Assembly (NCBI GenBank): GCA_026982415.1
Contig: JALSHE010000110.1
Location: forward strand, 1 to 40,335
Reading direction: 5' to 3'
Length of the DNA stretch: 40,335 bases
Source of the DNA: Robiginitomaculum sp.
GTDB taxonomy: Bacteria > Pseudomonadota > Alphaproteobacteria > Caulobacterales > Maricaulaceae
Below, one piece after another: positions 32,331 to 40,335 of this stretch. The translations under genes were made by a program, and so were the position numbers. The notes below the pieces were generated by a model. The model made no database searches. It was given only the letters and a program-made list of their open reading frames with translations, and was not told the DNA's origin. Positions within the stretch are counted from its first letter, which is position 1; the number at the start of each line of letters is the position of its first letter.

Positions 32331-34094
32331 ATGAACGACCAAAACCGATTTATGTTGGCGCTACTACTCTCTGGCGCCATGATGGTAGCATATTTTTTCC
32401 TTTATGCGGCACCTAAGTCAAAGCAATTTGCCGCAGAACAAGAGGCTGCCCAGCAACAAATAGAGCAAATTATTGCCGCGCCTGCGCCTATTGACAGAAC
32501 CGAGTTGATTTCGGCCAGTACAACCAAAGGCATACGCATCAATATCGAAACGCCAGCGCTCACAGGTTCATTTTCGACCACGGGTTCCCGCTTTGATGAT
32601 TTACGGCTAAAAAATTACAAGCAAACCATCGATAAAGATTCCGAAACCGTCATCCTGTTCTCGCCCCAGGGCGCTGAACATGCGGCGGAAGTGTTTGACA
32701 ATTGGGTTAAGGTTAGCGGTGCCAATAGTTCTCAAAGTGGCACCGATACGGCTTGGGGTGTTGTTAGCGGCGATACGCTCACGCCCGACAGTCCGGTAAC
32801 CCTAAAATTTGACGGTGATGGCTTTAGTGTTTTGCGGGTTATTAGCGTTGACGAAAACTACCTATTTACGCTTGACGATACTATTACCAATACCTCGTCT
32901 ACTGAAATTTCCCTGGTGCGCAAAGGTGCCGCGAGGCAATACGGTCTACCGAAAGACCTGCTTAATTTTTTCATCTTGCAAGAAGGCCCGGTTGGCGTTG
33001 TTGATCATACACTGCACAAATGGAAATATAAAAAAGTCGCCAAAAAGAAAACTTTCTCCGAACAAGGTGAAGCCGGATGGATTGGCCTAACCGACCGCTA
33101 TTGGTTATCCGCCGCCATTGCCCCCCAAGGCACACAAATGAGCGCCGAGGTGAGTTTTAAAAATTTGAACGGTAAAAATGTTTACGAAGCAGGTTATAAT
33201 TTAGCGCCGACCGTGCTCAGTCCTAATGCAACTATCAAGTCTACAGGATATATTTTTGCGGGCGCAAAATCACACACATTACTCAAAAAATATATGGACG
33301 AAAAAGGCATTTCCAATTTGGACCGTGCTGTGGATTATGGTGTTTTGCGTATCTTGACCGTGCCCATGTCTTGGGGTTTGACCAAGCTTGGCAATTTAAC
33401 CGGAAACTTCGGTGTCGGTATATTGTTGATGACACTTATTTTAAAGCTAATCTTGTTCCCGCTTAATAACAAAGCTTATTCTAGCATGGCGAAAATGCGC
33501 GGTATCGCGCCAAAGGTTGCCAAAATGAAAGAGCGTTACGGCGACGACCGGATGAAATTGCAACAAGAAACCATGGCGCTTTATAAAAAAGAAGGTGTTA
33601 GTCCTGTAGCTGGATGTTTGCCAATGATCCCGCAAATGTTCATTTTCTTCGCCCTGTATAAATCCTTGTTCATTACGTTTGAAATGCGCCACGCGCCGTT
33701 CTTTGGTTGGCTCAAAGATCTGTCGGCGCGTGACCCATTGTCTATGCTTAACGGGTTTGGCCTGTTTCCTTGGGACGGTATTCCGGTGGAGTTTTTGTCG
33801 TTCTTCGCCCTTGGCCCCCTTGCTTTGCTTTACGGTATCACCATGGCGATGATGCAAACTTTAAACACACCGCCAACCGATAAAACCCAGGCGCGAATCA
33901 TGCAGTTAATGCCTTGGTTCTTTATGTTTATCTTGGCGCCTTTCGCGGCAGGTCTCTTGCTGTACTGGGTGTGGAATAACATTCTGACCATATTCCAGCA
34001 ATATTACATCACTCGCAAACATAAGGTCGACACACCGCTGGACGCATTTTTCAGAAAAGTTTTTGGTAAAAAGTCCGAAGCGGCGAATAAGTAG
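32331..34094 (+). CDS. yidC: Membrane protein insertase YidC
   Basis: 587 aa, the long Gram-negative form. TM1 lies at residues 8-28. A large periplasmic beta-domain follows (about 50-340). The conserved insertase core begins near RAVDYGVLRILTVPMSWGLTKLGNLTGNFGVGILLMTLILKLILFPL, with cytoplasmic loop MAKMRGIAPKVAKMKERYGDDRMKLQQETMALYKKEGVSPVAGCLPMIPQMFIFFALYKSL. Five core membrane segments end with LLLYWVWNNILTIFQQYYITRK. The hydrophilic-groove arginine is expected in the TM2 region, where the basic RILTVP segment lies. It inserts and folds inner-membrane proteins alone or with SecYEG. engB follows 2 bp after the stop. Confidence 0.97.
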   Translation: MNDQNRFMLALLLSGAMMVAYFFLYAAPKSKQFAAEQEAAQQQIEQIIAAPAPIDRTELISASTTKGIRINIETPALTGSFSTTGSRFDDLRLKNYKQTIDKDSETVILFSPQGAEHAAEVFDNWVKVSGANSSQSGTDTAWGVVSGDTLTPDSPVTLKFDGDGFSVLRVISVDENYLFTLDDTITNTSSTEISLVRKGAARQYGLPKDLLNFFILQEGPVGVVDHTLHKWKYKKVAKKKTFSEQGEAGWIGLTDRYWLSAAIAPQGTQMSAEVSFKNLNGKNVYEAGYNLAPTVLSPNATIKSTGYIFAGAKSHTLLKKYMDEKGISNLDRAVDYGVLRILTVPMSWGLTKLGNLTGNFGVGILLMTLILKLILFPLNNKAYSSMAKMRGIAPKVAKMKERYGDDRMKLQQETMALYKKEGVSPVAGCLPMIPQMFIFFALYKSLFITFEMRHAPFFGWLKDLSARDPLSMLNGFGLFPWDGIPVEFLSFFALGPLALLYGITMAMMQTLNTPPTDKTQARIMQLMPWFFMFILAPFAAGLLLYWVWNNILTIFQQYYITRKHKVDTPLDAFFRKVFGKKSEAANK

Positions 34095-34096
34095 TC

Positions 34097-34759
34097 ATGG
34101 CTATGCCGGAGAACAGTTCTGAGATTGAAGCTGGCATAGAGGCAGGAAGGCGTCTATTCGCACGTCCCGTCACTTTTGTTAAAAGTGTTGTCGCGCTGGA
34201 GCACTTGCCGGATGCGGATCTGCCGGAAATTTGCTTTGCCGGGCGTTCCAATGTCGGCAAGTCGTCATTAATCAACGCCCTGTGCAACCAAAAAGGGTTG
34301 GCGCGGGCTTCCAATACGCCGGGGCGCACTCGAGAATTGAACTATTTTAATATGTCCGACCGTTTGTTTTTGGTTGATTTGCCGGGCTATGGTTATGCGA
34401 GGGCTTCTAAAACCGATATTGCCCACTGGACAAAACTTACGCGCGACTTTCTGCGCGGTCGGGCGCCCCTGCGCCGGGTGTTTGTCTTGATCGATAGCAG
34501 GCGCGGCATCATGGATCCGGATTTGGAGATCATGGCTATGCTCGACGAAGCGGCGGTCACGCACCAAATCGTCTTGACCAAAACCGACAAACTTAAGAAA
34601 GGCCAGTTGGAAAAAATCCTCGCGGCAAGTCAGGCAAAGATAGCCAAACGTGCTGCCGCCCATCCGGATATTCTTATTACTTCGGCAGAGAAAAAAACTG
34701 GTTTAGAGTTGCTGAAAGCTGAAATTGTTAGTTTAGCTTTGCCTGAACATCAGCTATAA
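34097..34759 (+). CDS. engB: Ribosome biogenesis GTPase EngB (YihA/YsxC)
   Basis: 220 aa. The G1 P-loop is GRSNVGKSS at residues 49-57, then the switch region [13 protein letters not shown]3 [11 protein letters not shown]4 TKTDKL, and a C-terminal [13 protein letters not shown] (G5). The GYGYA element after DLPG is diagnostic for EngB. It assists late 50S assembly. It is nested in the rpmH-rnpA-yidC-engB-argB order typical of alphaproteobacteria, with 2 bp to yidC and 7 bp to argB. Confidence 0.96.
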   Translation: MAMPENSSEIEAGIEAGRRLFARPVTFVKSVVALEHLPDADLPEICFAGRSNVGKSSLINALCNQKGLARASNTPGRTRELNYFNMSDRLFLVDLPGYGYARASKTDIAHWTKLTRDFLRGRAPLRRVFVLIDSRRGIMDPDLEIMAMLDEAAVTHQIVLTKTDKLKKGQLEKILAASQAKIAKRAAAHPDILITSAEKKTGLELLKAEIVSLALPEHQL

Positions 34760-34766
34760 CCCCTCT

Positions 34767-35630
34767 ATGTTAAAACGTCGCAAAAATGAAACAGGCTGGG
34801 CGAGCGCCAAAACCTTGTCCGAAGCTTTGCCCTTTATCCAGCGCTATACGGGTAAAACCGTGGTGATAAAATTCGGCGGTAATGCTATGGGGGACGCGGA
34901 ATTAACCCGTGCTTTCGCCAATGATGTCGTGCTTTTAAAACAATTTGGCATCCGCCCGGTAATTGTCCATGGCGGCGGGCCGCAAATAGGCTCCATGCTT
35001 TCGCGGCTTGGTATCAAAAGCGAGTTCAAAGACGGGCTACGGGTCTCTGATTTAGAAACTGTCGAAGTGGCCGAAATGGTGCTGTCTGGCGCTATTAATA
35101 AAAATTTGGTAGCCGCTATTAATCAGGCGGGTGGTCGTGCCGTCGGCCTATCTGGGCGCGACGCTGGATTGATAACCGCCAAAAAGCTGCGCGATGATTT
35201 GGGCTTTGCTGGCAAACCGGACAGCACGGATGTGTCCGTACTTGATGCCCTAGCCGCCGCCGATCCGGGATTTATCCCCGTGGTCTCGCCGATCAGTTCT
35301 GGCGCAGAGGGCGAAATCCTGAATGTCAATGCCGACACGGCAGCAGGCGTGTTGGCTGGCGCACTGGGGGCAGCGCGTTTAATGCTCCTCACCGATATAG
35401 AAGGTGTGATGGACGCGGACGGTAATTTACTGACCAGTCTGACACCTAAGGACGTTAAAAAGCTGATCGACGACGGCACTGCAAAAGGCGGTATGATTCC
35501 AAAATTAGGTACGGCGCTTGATGCCCGAAATGCAGGCGTTGAAGCGGTTGTCATCATAGACGGGCGCCGCTCCCACGGTTTGTTGGTAGAGCTGTTCACC
35601 GACCAAGGCGCAGGAACGTTGATTGCCTAA
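34767..35630 (+). CDS. argB: Acetylglutamate kinase
   Basis: 287 aa. Amino-acid-kinase features: [13 protein letters not shown] near the N-terminus (nucleotide-binding Lys and Gly), the [29 protein letters not shown] substrate loop, [25 protein letters not shown], and the C-terminal [13 protein letters not shown] catalytic-lysine block. It phosphorylates N-acetylglutamate in arginine synthesis. An N-terminal extension before the kinase core (about 30 residues) resembles the arginine-sensing helix of feedback-inhibited ArgB. The stop overlaps the start of the next gene by one base (TAATG). Confidence 0.96.
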   Translation: MLKRRKNETGWASAKTLSEALPFIQRYTGKTVVIKFGGNAMGDAELTRAFANDVVLLKQFGIRPVIVHGGGPQIGSMLSRLGIKSEFKDGLRVSDLETVEVAEMVLSGAINKNLVAAINQAGGRAVGLSGRDAGLITAKKLRDDLGFAGKPDSTDVSVLDALAAADPGFIPVVSPISSGAEGEILNVNADTAAGVLAGALGAARLMLLTDIEGVMDADGNLLTSLTPKDVKKLIDDGTAKGGMIPKLGTALDARNAGVEAVVIIDGRRSHGLLVELFTDQGAGTLIA

Positions 35631-36700
35631 TGAAAATTCTCTCGAAAACAATATTGACTTTCTGTTTGGCTTTGTCCACTGGCCTACCAAGCTTTGCCCA
35701 AGAGACTGCGGCGCAAATTTCTGAACAAACTCTCCCGCCACCCATTCAACCACCATGGCAGGTCTGTAACGAAACCTCGTTCATTCTCAACATTGCGACA
35801 GCGGGCGTGCCTGCGGGCCAAGCTGGACAACCCGTTTCTGTGCGCGGTTGGCAATCCTTACGCCCCGGGAAATGTCAAATCATTAACGTTGAAAAAGGTA
35901 CGCCGCGTTTCGTTTATGCCCGTAGCGCCACCCTACATCAAGGCGGTATCCGAGAATGGAAAGGCCGCTATGAATATTGCATTGCGGCAGAGGACTTTAC
36001 CGCCAAGACCGATATTTCCTGCGAATTGCAAAACATGACCAGCGCAAAGTTTCTACAAATCATACCGACCGAAAGCCGTACCGCTTTTGTCGAACCGGAA
36101 GACTTTGGCCGCCTTGCTGAAACCGCAGGGTTACAGCGACTACTGCGTGATAATAACTACGATATTAAACGTATTGATGGCCGTACTGGTAGGCGGACAA
36201 CCAACACTTTGCAAAAATTCTTGAAAGACCACGGCCTTAAACCCTCAATCAGTGTGGAAGCACAATATACGGCGCTACAGGAGAATGCTCTCGAAGTTAG
36301 CAAAAACATTGGTATGCAGCTGTGCAATAGAACCACCGCCAAGCTGTGGGCGGCGCTCGCCTATAAAAACGAGGGCGCAACTGAATCCCGAGGCTGGTGG
36401 CCAATAGACAAAGGCACATGTATCCAGCCGTTGACAAAAAACCTCGATGGTAGGGACGCCCATTATTATCTGCGCATGGAAACACCTGCCGGAACGGATA
36501 AAATCTTGAGAGTTAACACCAAAGACGCGAAAGAATTTTGCATTGGCCCGTCAAAGTTTTCAGCTCTGCACCACGAGTTTTGCCAAGATCAAGGCTATGT
36601 TGCGGCGCGGTTCAAACCTGTCCCAGTTGGAAAATCTGGTGCAACAATCGAATTCACAGACGCGGATTTCAATGACGCAACGGTTAGCGGGCTTAGATAA
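35630..36700 (+). CDS. Exported protein with two DUF1036 domains around a peptidoglycan-binding-like helix bundle
   Basis: 356 aa. Signal peptide of about 23 residues ending SFA. First DUF1036 unit at residues 43-140 (VCNETSFILNIATA ... GWQSLRPGKCQII ... YEYCIAAEDF), second at 229-325 (LCNRTTAKLWAALAY ... GWWPIDKGTCIQPL). Each has four cysteines: 46, 82, 117, 131 and 232, 264, 304, 318, with matching final spacing of 14, suggesting disulfides in the periplasm. Between them, residues 165-205 (LQRLLRDNNYDIKRIDGRTGRRTTNTLQKFLKDHGL) resemble a PG_binding_1 module. DUF1036 has no proven function. It overlaps argB by one base, so it is likely co-translated. Confidence 0.82.
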   Translation: MKILSKTILTFCLALSTGLPSFAQETAAQISEQTLPPPIQPPWQVCNETSFILNIATAGVPAGQAGQPVSVRGWQSLRPGKCQIINVEKGTPRFVYARSATLHQGGIREWKGRYEYCIAAEDFTAKTDISCELQNMTSAKFLQIIPTESRTAFVEPEDFGRLAETAGLQRLLRDNNYDIKRIDGRTGRRTTNTLQKFLKDHGLKPSISVEAQYTALQENALEVSKNIGMQLCNRTTAKLWAALAYKNEGATESRGWWPIDKGTCIQPLTKNLDGRDAHYYLRMETPAGTDKILRVNTKDAKEFCIGPSKFSALHHEFCQDQGYVAARFKPVPVGKSGATIEFTDADFNDATVSGLR

Positions 36701-36705
36701 ATCTC

Positions 36706-37350
36706 GTGAACATTATGAATTTGGCACACATTGACACATGGGTATTTGATCTCGATAATACGCTGTACCGAGGCGATGATGCATTTTTCGTACAGATTGT
36801 TGATAAAATCACCCAATACATTTCTCGCTATCTCGCCTTGCAACCCACCGAAGCCCGTATTTTGCAAAAACAATATTTGGCGGAATACGGCACGTCCTTG
36901 TCGGGTCTGATGGCCGTGAACGGTATGGATCCGGCTGAATTTCTCGATTATGTCCACAATGTAGATTTGGATTTGCTCAAGCCCGATCCACGTCTTTATT
37001 CTGGCCTAGATGCCCTGCCCGGCAAGAAATATATTTTCACCAACGGGTCGCGTGGTCATGCTAAAAATATCGGTGAGCATTTGGGTATATATAAATTATT
37101 TGACGGTGTGTTCGCCGTGGAAGACATGGACTACACCCCCAAGCCCAAACGCTCGGCCTATGAAAAATTTATCAAAACATTTGATATTGACCCGGCGCGC
37201 GCCCTGATGGCCGAGGACACAGTGCAAAACCTAAAAGTCCCCAAAGACATGAGCATGGCTACATTATATATTGCGCCCAATGGTTCGGAATTACCGGATT
37301 ATGTGGACATGCAGACCTATGATCTGCCAGCTTGGCTGCAGATGTTTTAA
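36706..37350 (+). CDS. HAD-family pyrimidine 5'-nucleotidase (SdtA/Sdt1-like)
   Basis: 214 aa from a GTG at 36706; an ATG at 36715 is also possible and neither has a clear ribosome site. HAD motif I is VFDLDNTLYRGD (nucleophile and acid/base Asp), motif II is IFTNGSRGHA, motif III lysine lies in YTPKPKRSAYEKF, and motif IV is ALMAEDTVQNL. The DLDNTLY motif and the small helical cap (ISRYLALQPTEARILQKQYLAEYGTSLSGLM) fit the pyrimidine 5'-nucleotidase subfamily. It dephosphorylates nucleoside monophosphates. It commonly lies between argB and dapD in alphaproteobacteria, as here. Confidence 0.9.
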   Translation: MNIMNLAHIDTWVFDLDNTLYRGDDAFFVQIVDKITQYISRYLALQPTEARILQKQYLAEYGTSLSGLMAVNGMDPAEFLDYVHNVDLDLLKPDPRLYSGLDALPGKKYIFTNGSRGHAKNIGEHLGIYKLFDGVFAVEDMDYTPKPKRSAYEKFIKTFDIDPARALMAEDTVQNLKVPKDMSMATLYIAPNGSELPDYVDMQTYDLPAWLQMF

Positions 37351-37417
37351 CAATAAATCTAGTGTTCTCAAAACACATTTGATATATGTAGGCGCTCAAC
37401 CATTAAGGTGAAACAAC

Positions 37418-38242
37418 ATGACACAAGAACTCGCGGCAATCATAAATAAAGCTTGGGACGAGCGGGACACACTTTCCGTCCGTACAAAGGGCGCAATAAG
37501 AGACGCCGTGGACACGGCTTTGGCCGGGCTGGACGACGGTCGGTATCGGGTCGCTGAACCAACAGGCGGCGAGTGGCAAGTTAACCAATGGCTTAAAAAA
37601 GCAGTGCTGTTAGGCTTTCGCCTGAACCCTATGCAGCCTATTTCGGGCGGCCACGGCGGCTCTCTGTGGTGGGATAAAGTCGCGCCAAAATTTGATAGCT
37701 GGACGGCGGACGATTTCGAAAAGGCCGAACTGCGGGCCGTTCCGGGGGCGATTGTCAGGCGCGGTGCCTATATCGCGCCAGGTGTCGTCCTGATGCCGAG
37801 TTTTGTCAATATCGGCGCGCGGGTCGGTGCGGGAACTATGGTCGATACATGGGCCTCAATCGGGTCTTGTGCCCAAGTGGGCGAGCATTGCCATATATCT
37901 GCGGGTGCAGGCATTGGCGGGGTGCTGGAACCTTTGCAGGCAAACCCAACCATTATTGAGGATAATTGTTTCATTGGTGCACGTTCCGAAGTGGTCGAGG
38001 GCATGATTGTTCGCGAAGGCTCTGTGCTGGCTATGGGGGTATTTATCTCCCAGTCCACGAAAATCGTTGAACGCAAAACCGGGAAAATTACCTACGGCGA
38101 AATCCCGCCCTATAGCGTAGTCGTGCCCGGTGCCCTTCCCGATAAAAACGGCGGCCCCAGCCTCGCCTGTGCAGTCATCGTCAAAACCGTAGACGAAAAA
38201 ACCCGCGCCAAAACCGGCGTTAATGAACTGCTTCGGGATTAA
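37418..38242 (+). CDS. dapD: Tetrahydrodipicolinate N-succinyltransferase
   Basis: 274 aa with a strong AAGGTGA ribosome site at 37406. The N-terminal helical domain is followed by a left-handed beta-helix of hexapeptide repeats from about residue 100 ([63 protein letters not shown], then [29 protein letters not shown]). The C-terminal [23 protein letters not shown] is typical. It uses succinyl-CoA in the lysine/diaminopimelate pathway that feeds peptidoglycan. There is a 67-bp gap to the preceding nucleotidase. Confidence 0.96.
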   Translation: MTQELAAIINKAWDERDTLSVRTKGAIRDAVDTALAGLDDGRYRVAEPTGGEWQVNQWLKKAVLLGFRLNPMQPISGGHGGSLWWDKVAPKFDSWTADDFEKAELRAVPGAIVRRGAYIAPGVVLMPSFVNIGARVGAGTMVDTWASIGSCAQVGEHCHISAGAGIGGVLEPLQANPTIIEDNCFIGARSEVVEGMIVREGSVLAMGVFISQSTKIVERKTGKITYGEIPPYSVVVPGALPDKNGGPSLACAVIVKTVDEKTRAKTGVNELLRD

Positions 38243-38308
38243 TTCAATTTGTAAACCCTATATTTAGGCAATTGTGCTAAGACCGCATCTGAATTCAGGA
38301 ACAGTCAA

Positions 38309-39097
38309 ATGGCACCTCAAATATTAAACGCTAATATACGGCACGAACACGCCGTGCAAGACACTGTGTTTTGCGGTGTGCGCTTTGACGATTTAGATGC
38401 CGCTCAGACCCTAAGGCGCTGCGCCGATATTACGCTGGCCGACCCGTTTCGCTTTATTGTCACACCAAATGTAGATCATGTAGTGCGGATGAATATAGAG
38501 CCGGATGTATTTAACCCGCTCTATGGTGCCGCTTGGCTCAGTGTTTGTGACAGCCGTATTTTGCAACTTCTCGCCAAAATATCCGGCCCCCAATTACACG
38601 CAGTGCCCGGTTCGGATTTAACCGCCGCTTTGTTCGCTGATGTGATAGAACCAAACGAAGCAGTCAATGTCATTGGCGGCGATGATGCTGTGATTAAAGC
38701 CGTGACCAAACGCTATGGCCTGCGCAATCTACGCCACCATCAACCGCCCATGGGTCTGCGCAAAAAACCCGAAGCTGTGGCCGCCGCCGCAAAATTTATC
38801 AAAGACAATACGGCGCGCTTCACCTTTATCTGCGTAGGCTCGCCGCAACAAGAAATGGTCGCCAAGGCGGCACTGGAAAGCGGCCAAGCTAAAGGGCTTG
38901 GCCTATGCGTTGGCGCGTCCTTGGATTTCCTCGCAGGCAAAGTAAAACGCGCCCCAAAATGGATGCAAAAAACCCGCCTTGAATGGCTATACCGCTTGGC
39001 CTCAGAGCCAAAACGCATGTGGAAACGCTACCTAATCGAAGGCCCAAAAATATTTATCATTTGGGCAAAATGGTCGCTCTCCGATAAACAGCGCTAA
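38309..39097 (+). CDS. WecG/TagA/CpsF family glycosyltransferase
   Basis: 262 aa with an AGGA ribosome site. GT26 family features: FRFIVTPNVDHVVRMN near residues 49-64 (the TxNxdh block), LYGAAWLSVCDSRILQLL (the D-containing active-site block), the VNVIGGDDAVIKAVTKRYGL Rossmann-like segment, FICVGSPQQEMVAKAAL, and CVGASLDFLAGKVKRAPKWMQKTRLEWLYRLASEPKRMWKRYL at the end. These enzymes transfer a sugar such as ManNAc(A) onto lipid-linked carriers in surface glycan synthesis. The glycan is not evident here because no other glycan genes are present. The stop overlaps the convergent metallopeptidase by 3-4 bp. Confidence 0.92.
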   Translation: MAPQILNANIRHEHAVQDTVFCGVRFDDLDAAQTLRRCADITLADPFRFIVTPNVDHVVRMNIEPDVFNPLYGAAWLSVCDSRILQLLAKISGPQLHAVPGSDLTAALFADVIEPNEAVNVIGGDDAVIKAVTKRYGLRNLRHHQPPMGLRKKPEAVAAAAKFIKDNTARFTFICVGSPQQEMVAKAALESGQAKGLGLCVGASLDFLAGKVKRAPKWMQKTRLEWLYRLASEPKRMWKRYLIEGPKIFIIWAKWSLSDKQR

Positions 39098-40335
39098 ATC
39101 TTATCCGGATAAATCGGGGCTATGTCTGTTGGTAGGTGGCCGCTTGCAGCTATGACTTTTTTAACATGGGCATCTAGGTTTCTGTATTTATCCAAGAATG
39201 CTTTGGCATTGGCGTAATTGCCGTCGCCCTCTAGGACGACAACTATACCCGTCAAGTCTGAAATTGCTTGCTCCAACTTGTCAAAATTTACACGGAAGCG
39301 CTGTTTGCTTTCATCCCAACTTACGGCGCCAACTTCTTTGAAATAGCTATATTGATAAGCTGCGCCGCCGCCGTGGGCGCTGTCTATGCCGAAACGCATG
39401 GAGCGGAAAAGTCCCGTAAAATACGTGGCGAGAAATGCTTTTTTCTCAGACACAGGCAGTTCGCCGCGCTGCATCATATACAAAATATTATATGCCCCCA
39501 TTACATCGGCCTTGCCCTCTTCTATGGGTGAATACAGTTCTTGTAATTCGGCGCGCACTTCGGTGTCTTTACCGTCCACGACGATCTTGCCCGGACCGAG
39601 TGAATGGGAAAGCTCGTGAAATAAAGTCCCGTAGGACATGTATTTTTTAACCAACATTTTGGCTTGTGCGGGCACCAATATTTGCTCGGCCATAGGCTCT
39701 AGGATGAGGTCAAATTTTGCGCCCAGCACATTGTTCAAGATGACTTTTTTAGCCCCTTTGGCCTCGCGTACCAATTCATCATTGGGTAGGTTGAAAGCAA
39801 TGGTTTGCACCCCCGGCACATTATCGCCTCCGCCGCGTATCTGATAGCTGGCAATGATCGGACTTTTAAAACCACGGTTAAAGTTTTTATAGCTCTCCTC
39901 GACGGGCAGGTTTTTCTCCATATCCACCAACCAGTTTTTGTACTTAGCCAAAGCGGCGCTTTCTTTAGGGTTTTTGACCGTGATAAAAGCCTCGAACGCG
40001 GTTTTGATATTGTAGAGCTTGTCTGTGTAAACTTCATAAGGCCCAATCACGACTTCGATCGGTGTGTCTTTCAAGTCCATCCAAGCCATCTCGCTGGCAA
40101 AATAATCATCGTCGCCAAACGCTTTGGCGCGCAGGAATAAGAATTTTTTCAAAGACGGGTTGGATGTAAGCGCGGCAGCCTCGCGCAATTTTTCTGCAGC
40201 CGGAACTAGCCATGCGGCGTAAGCCTTTGAATAAGGTTCGGCAATCAGACCGCCGTCCTTGCGCTTGATTATTGTGTACCACGAATTAAATGCTTTCTCG
40301 TCCCCCGGGTTGGCTTTGATCCAGGCGGCAAATTC
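39094..40335 (-). CDS. M49 (dipeptidyl-peptidase III)-like zinc peptidase, 3' part only
   Basis: 414 codons are visible; the frame stays open to the right edge, so the N-terminus is missing. The edge-proximal part reads FAAWIKANPGDEKAFNSWYTII...PYSKAY...LREAAALTSNP, matching bacterial dipeptidyl-peptidase-III-like proteins. The zinc motif is TLFHELSHSLG with a downstream EEGKAD holding the third ligand glutamate. Canonical M49 enzymes have HExxGH; this has HELSHS, which gives an HExxH spacing, as in several bacterial relatives. It may cleave peptides; location cannot be judged without the N-terminus. Convergent with the glycosyltransferase. Confidence 0.72.
   Translation of the reverse strand, partial: EFAAWIKANPGDEKAFNSWYTIIKRKDGGLIAEPYSKAYAAWLVPAAEKLREAAALTSNPSLKKFLFLRAKAFGDDDYFASEMAWMDLKDTPIEVVIGPYEVYTDKLYNIKTAFEAFITVKNPKESAALAKYKNWLVDMEKNLPVEESYKNFNRGFKSPIIASYQIRGGGDNVPGVQTIAFNLPNDELVREAKGAKKVILNNVLGAKFDLILEPMAEQILVPAQAKMLVKKYMSYGTLFHELSHSLGPGKIVVDGKDTEVRAELQELYSPIEEGKADVMGAYNILYMMQRGELPVSEKKAFLATYFTGLFRSMRFGIDSAHGGGAAYQYSYFKEVGAVSWDESKQRFRVNFDKLEQAISDLTGIVVVLEGDGNYANAKAFLDKYRNLDAHVKKVIAASGHLPTDIAPIYPDKI

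Noticed and set aside
36595-36957. 120-codon minus-strand frame across the junction of the DUF1036 and HAD genes
   Set aside because: Shadow of two supported plus-strand genes.

Overview
The window looks like chromosomal DNA of an alphaproteobacterium of moderate GC content. Indicators are a class I lysyl-tRNA synthetase fragment at the left edge, a SapC-family protein, a CpaF-type Tad module, a NFU1-like scaffold beside tsaB, DUF1036 domains, the COG3146 acyltransferase family, and an rpmH-rnpA-yidC-engB-argB-dapD block. A marine or stalked-type lineage (Caulobacterales/Maricaulales-like) is an inference from gene content only; no rRNA gene is present. I see no prophage, transposase, integrase or CRISPR array. 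Most of the window is core metabolism and housekeeping.

Layout. 1-3.7 kb: lysK 5' end, a periplasmic DsrE-like protein, a RidA / COG3146 acyltransferase / HIT operon, and a nitroreductase. 3.7-4.2 kb: a gene-free stretch with a structured, terminator-linked RNA resembling 6S RNA, then a 124-bp palindromic element. 4.2-9.3 kb: leucine catabolism (isovaleryl-CoA dehydrogenase and both methylcrotonyl-CoA carboxylase subunits), with a palindromic repeat in each spacer. 9.4-13.9 kb: tadABCD. 14-20 kb: nfu, tsaB, a GNAT enzyme, a Bcr/CflA exporter, an alpha/beta hydrolase, a double-hotdog thioesterase, zur and sapC. 20.3-24.4 kb: a DadA-like oxidoreductase, nitrilase-family amidase, glutaredoxin and ComF, divergent from an NDUFAF5-like methyltransferase. 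24.4-26.6 kb: TetR regulator, a small unknown protein, a methyltransferase and a lipoprotein.

26.7-31.5 kb: a tight four-gene operon on the minus strand, reading DUF547 exported protein, TVP38/TMEM64 membrane protein, MerA/Lpd-like flavoprotein, orphan histidine kinase. This is the most system-like unit in the window, and its first gene carries a nested inverted repeat inside the reading frame. 31.7-39.1 kb: rpmH, rnpA, yidC, engB, argB, a double-DUF1036 exported protein, a HAD nucleotidase, dapD and a WecG/TagA-type glycosyltransferase, all on the plus strand. 39.1-40.3 kb: the C-terminal part of an M49-like metallopeptidase runs off the right edge.

Working together: rpmH, rnpA, engB, yidC, tsaB and lysK serve translation, tRNA/ribosome maturation and membrane insertion. 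liuA/B/D take isovaleryl-CoA to methylglutaconyl-CoA. argB and dapD feed arginine and lysine/peptidoglycan synthesis. tadA-D would power a Tad pilus whose pilins and secretin must lie elsewhere. All functional calls rest on motifs and family resemblance read by eye; no database search was run.
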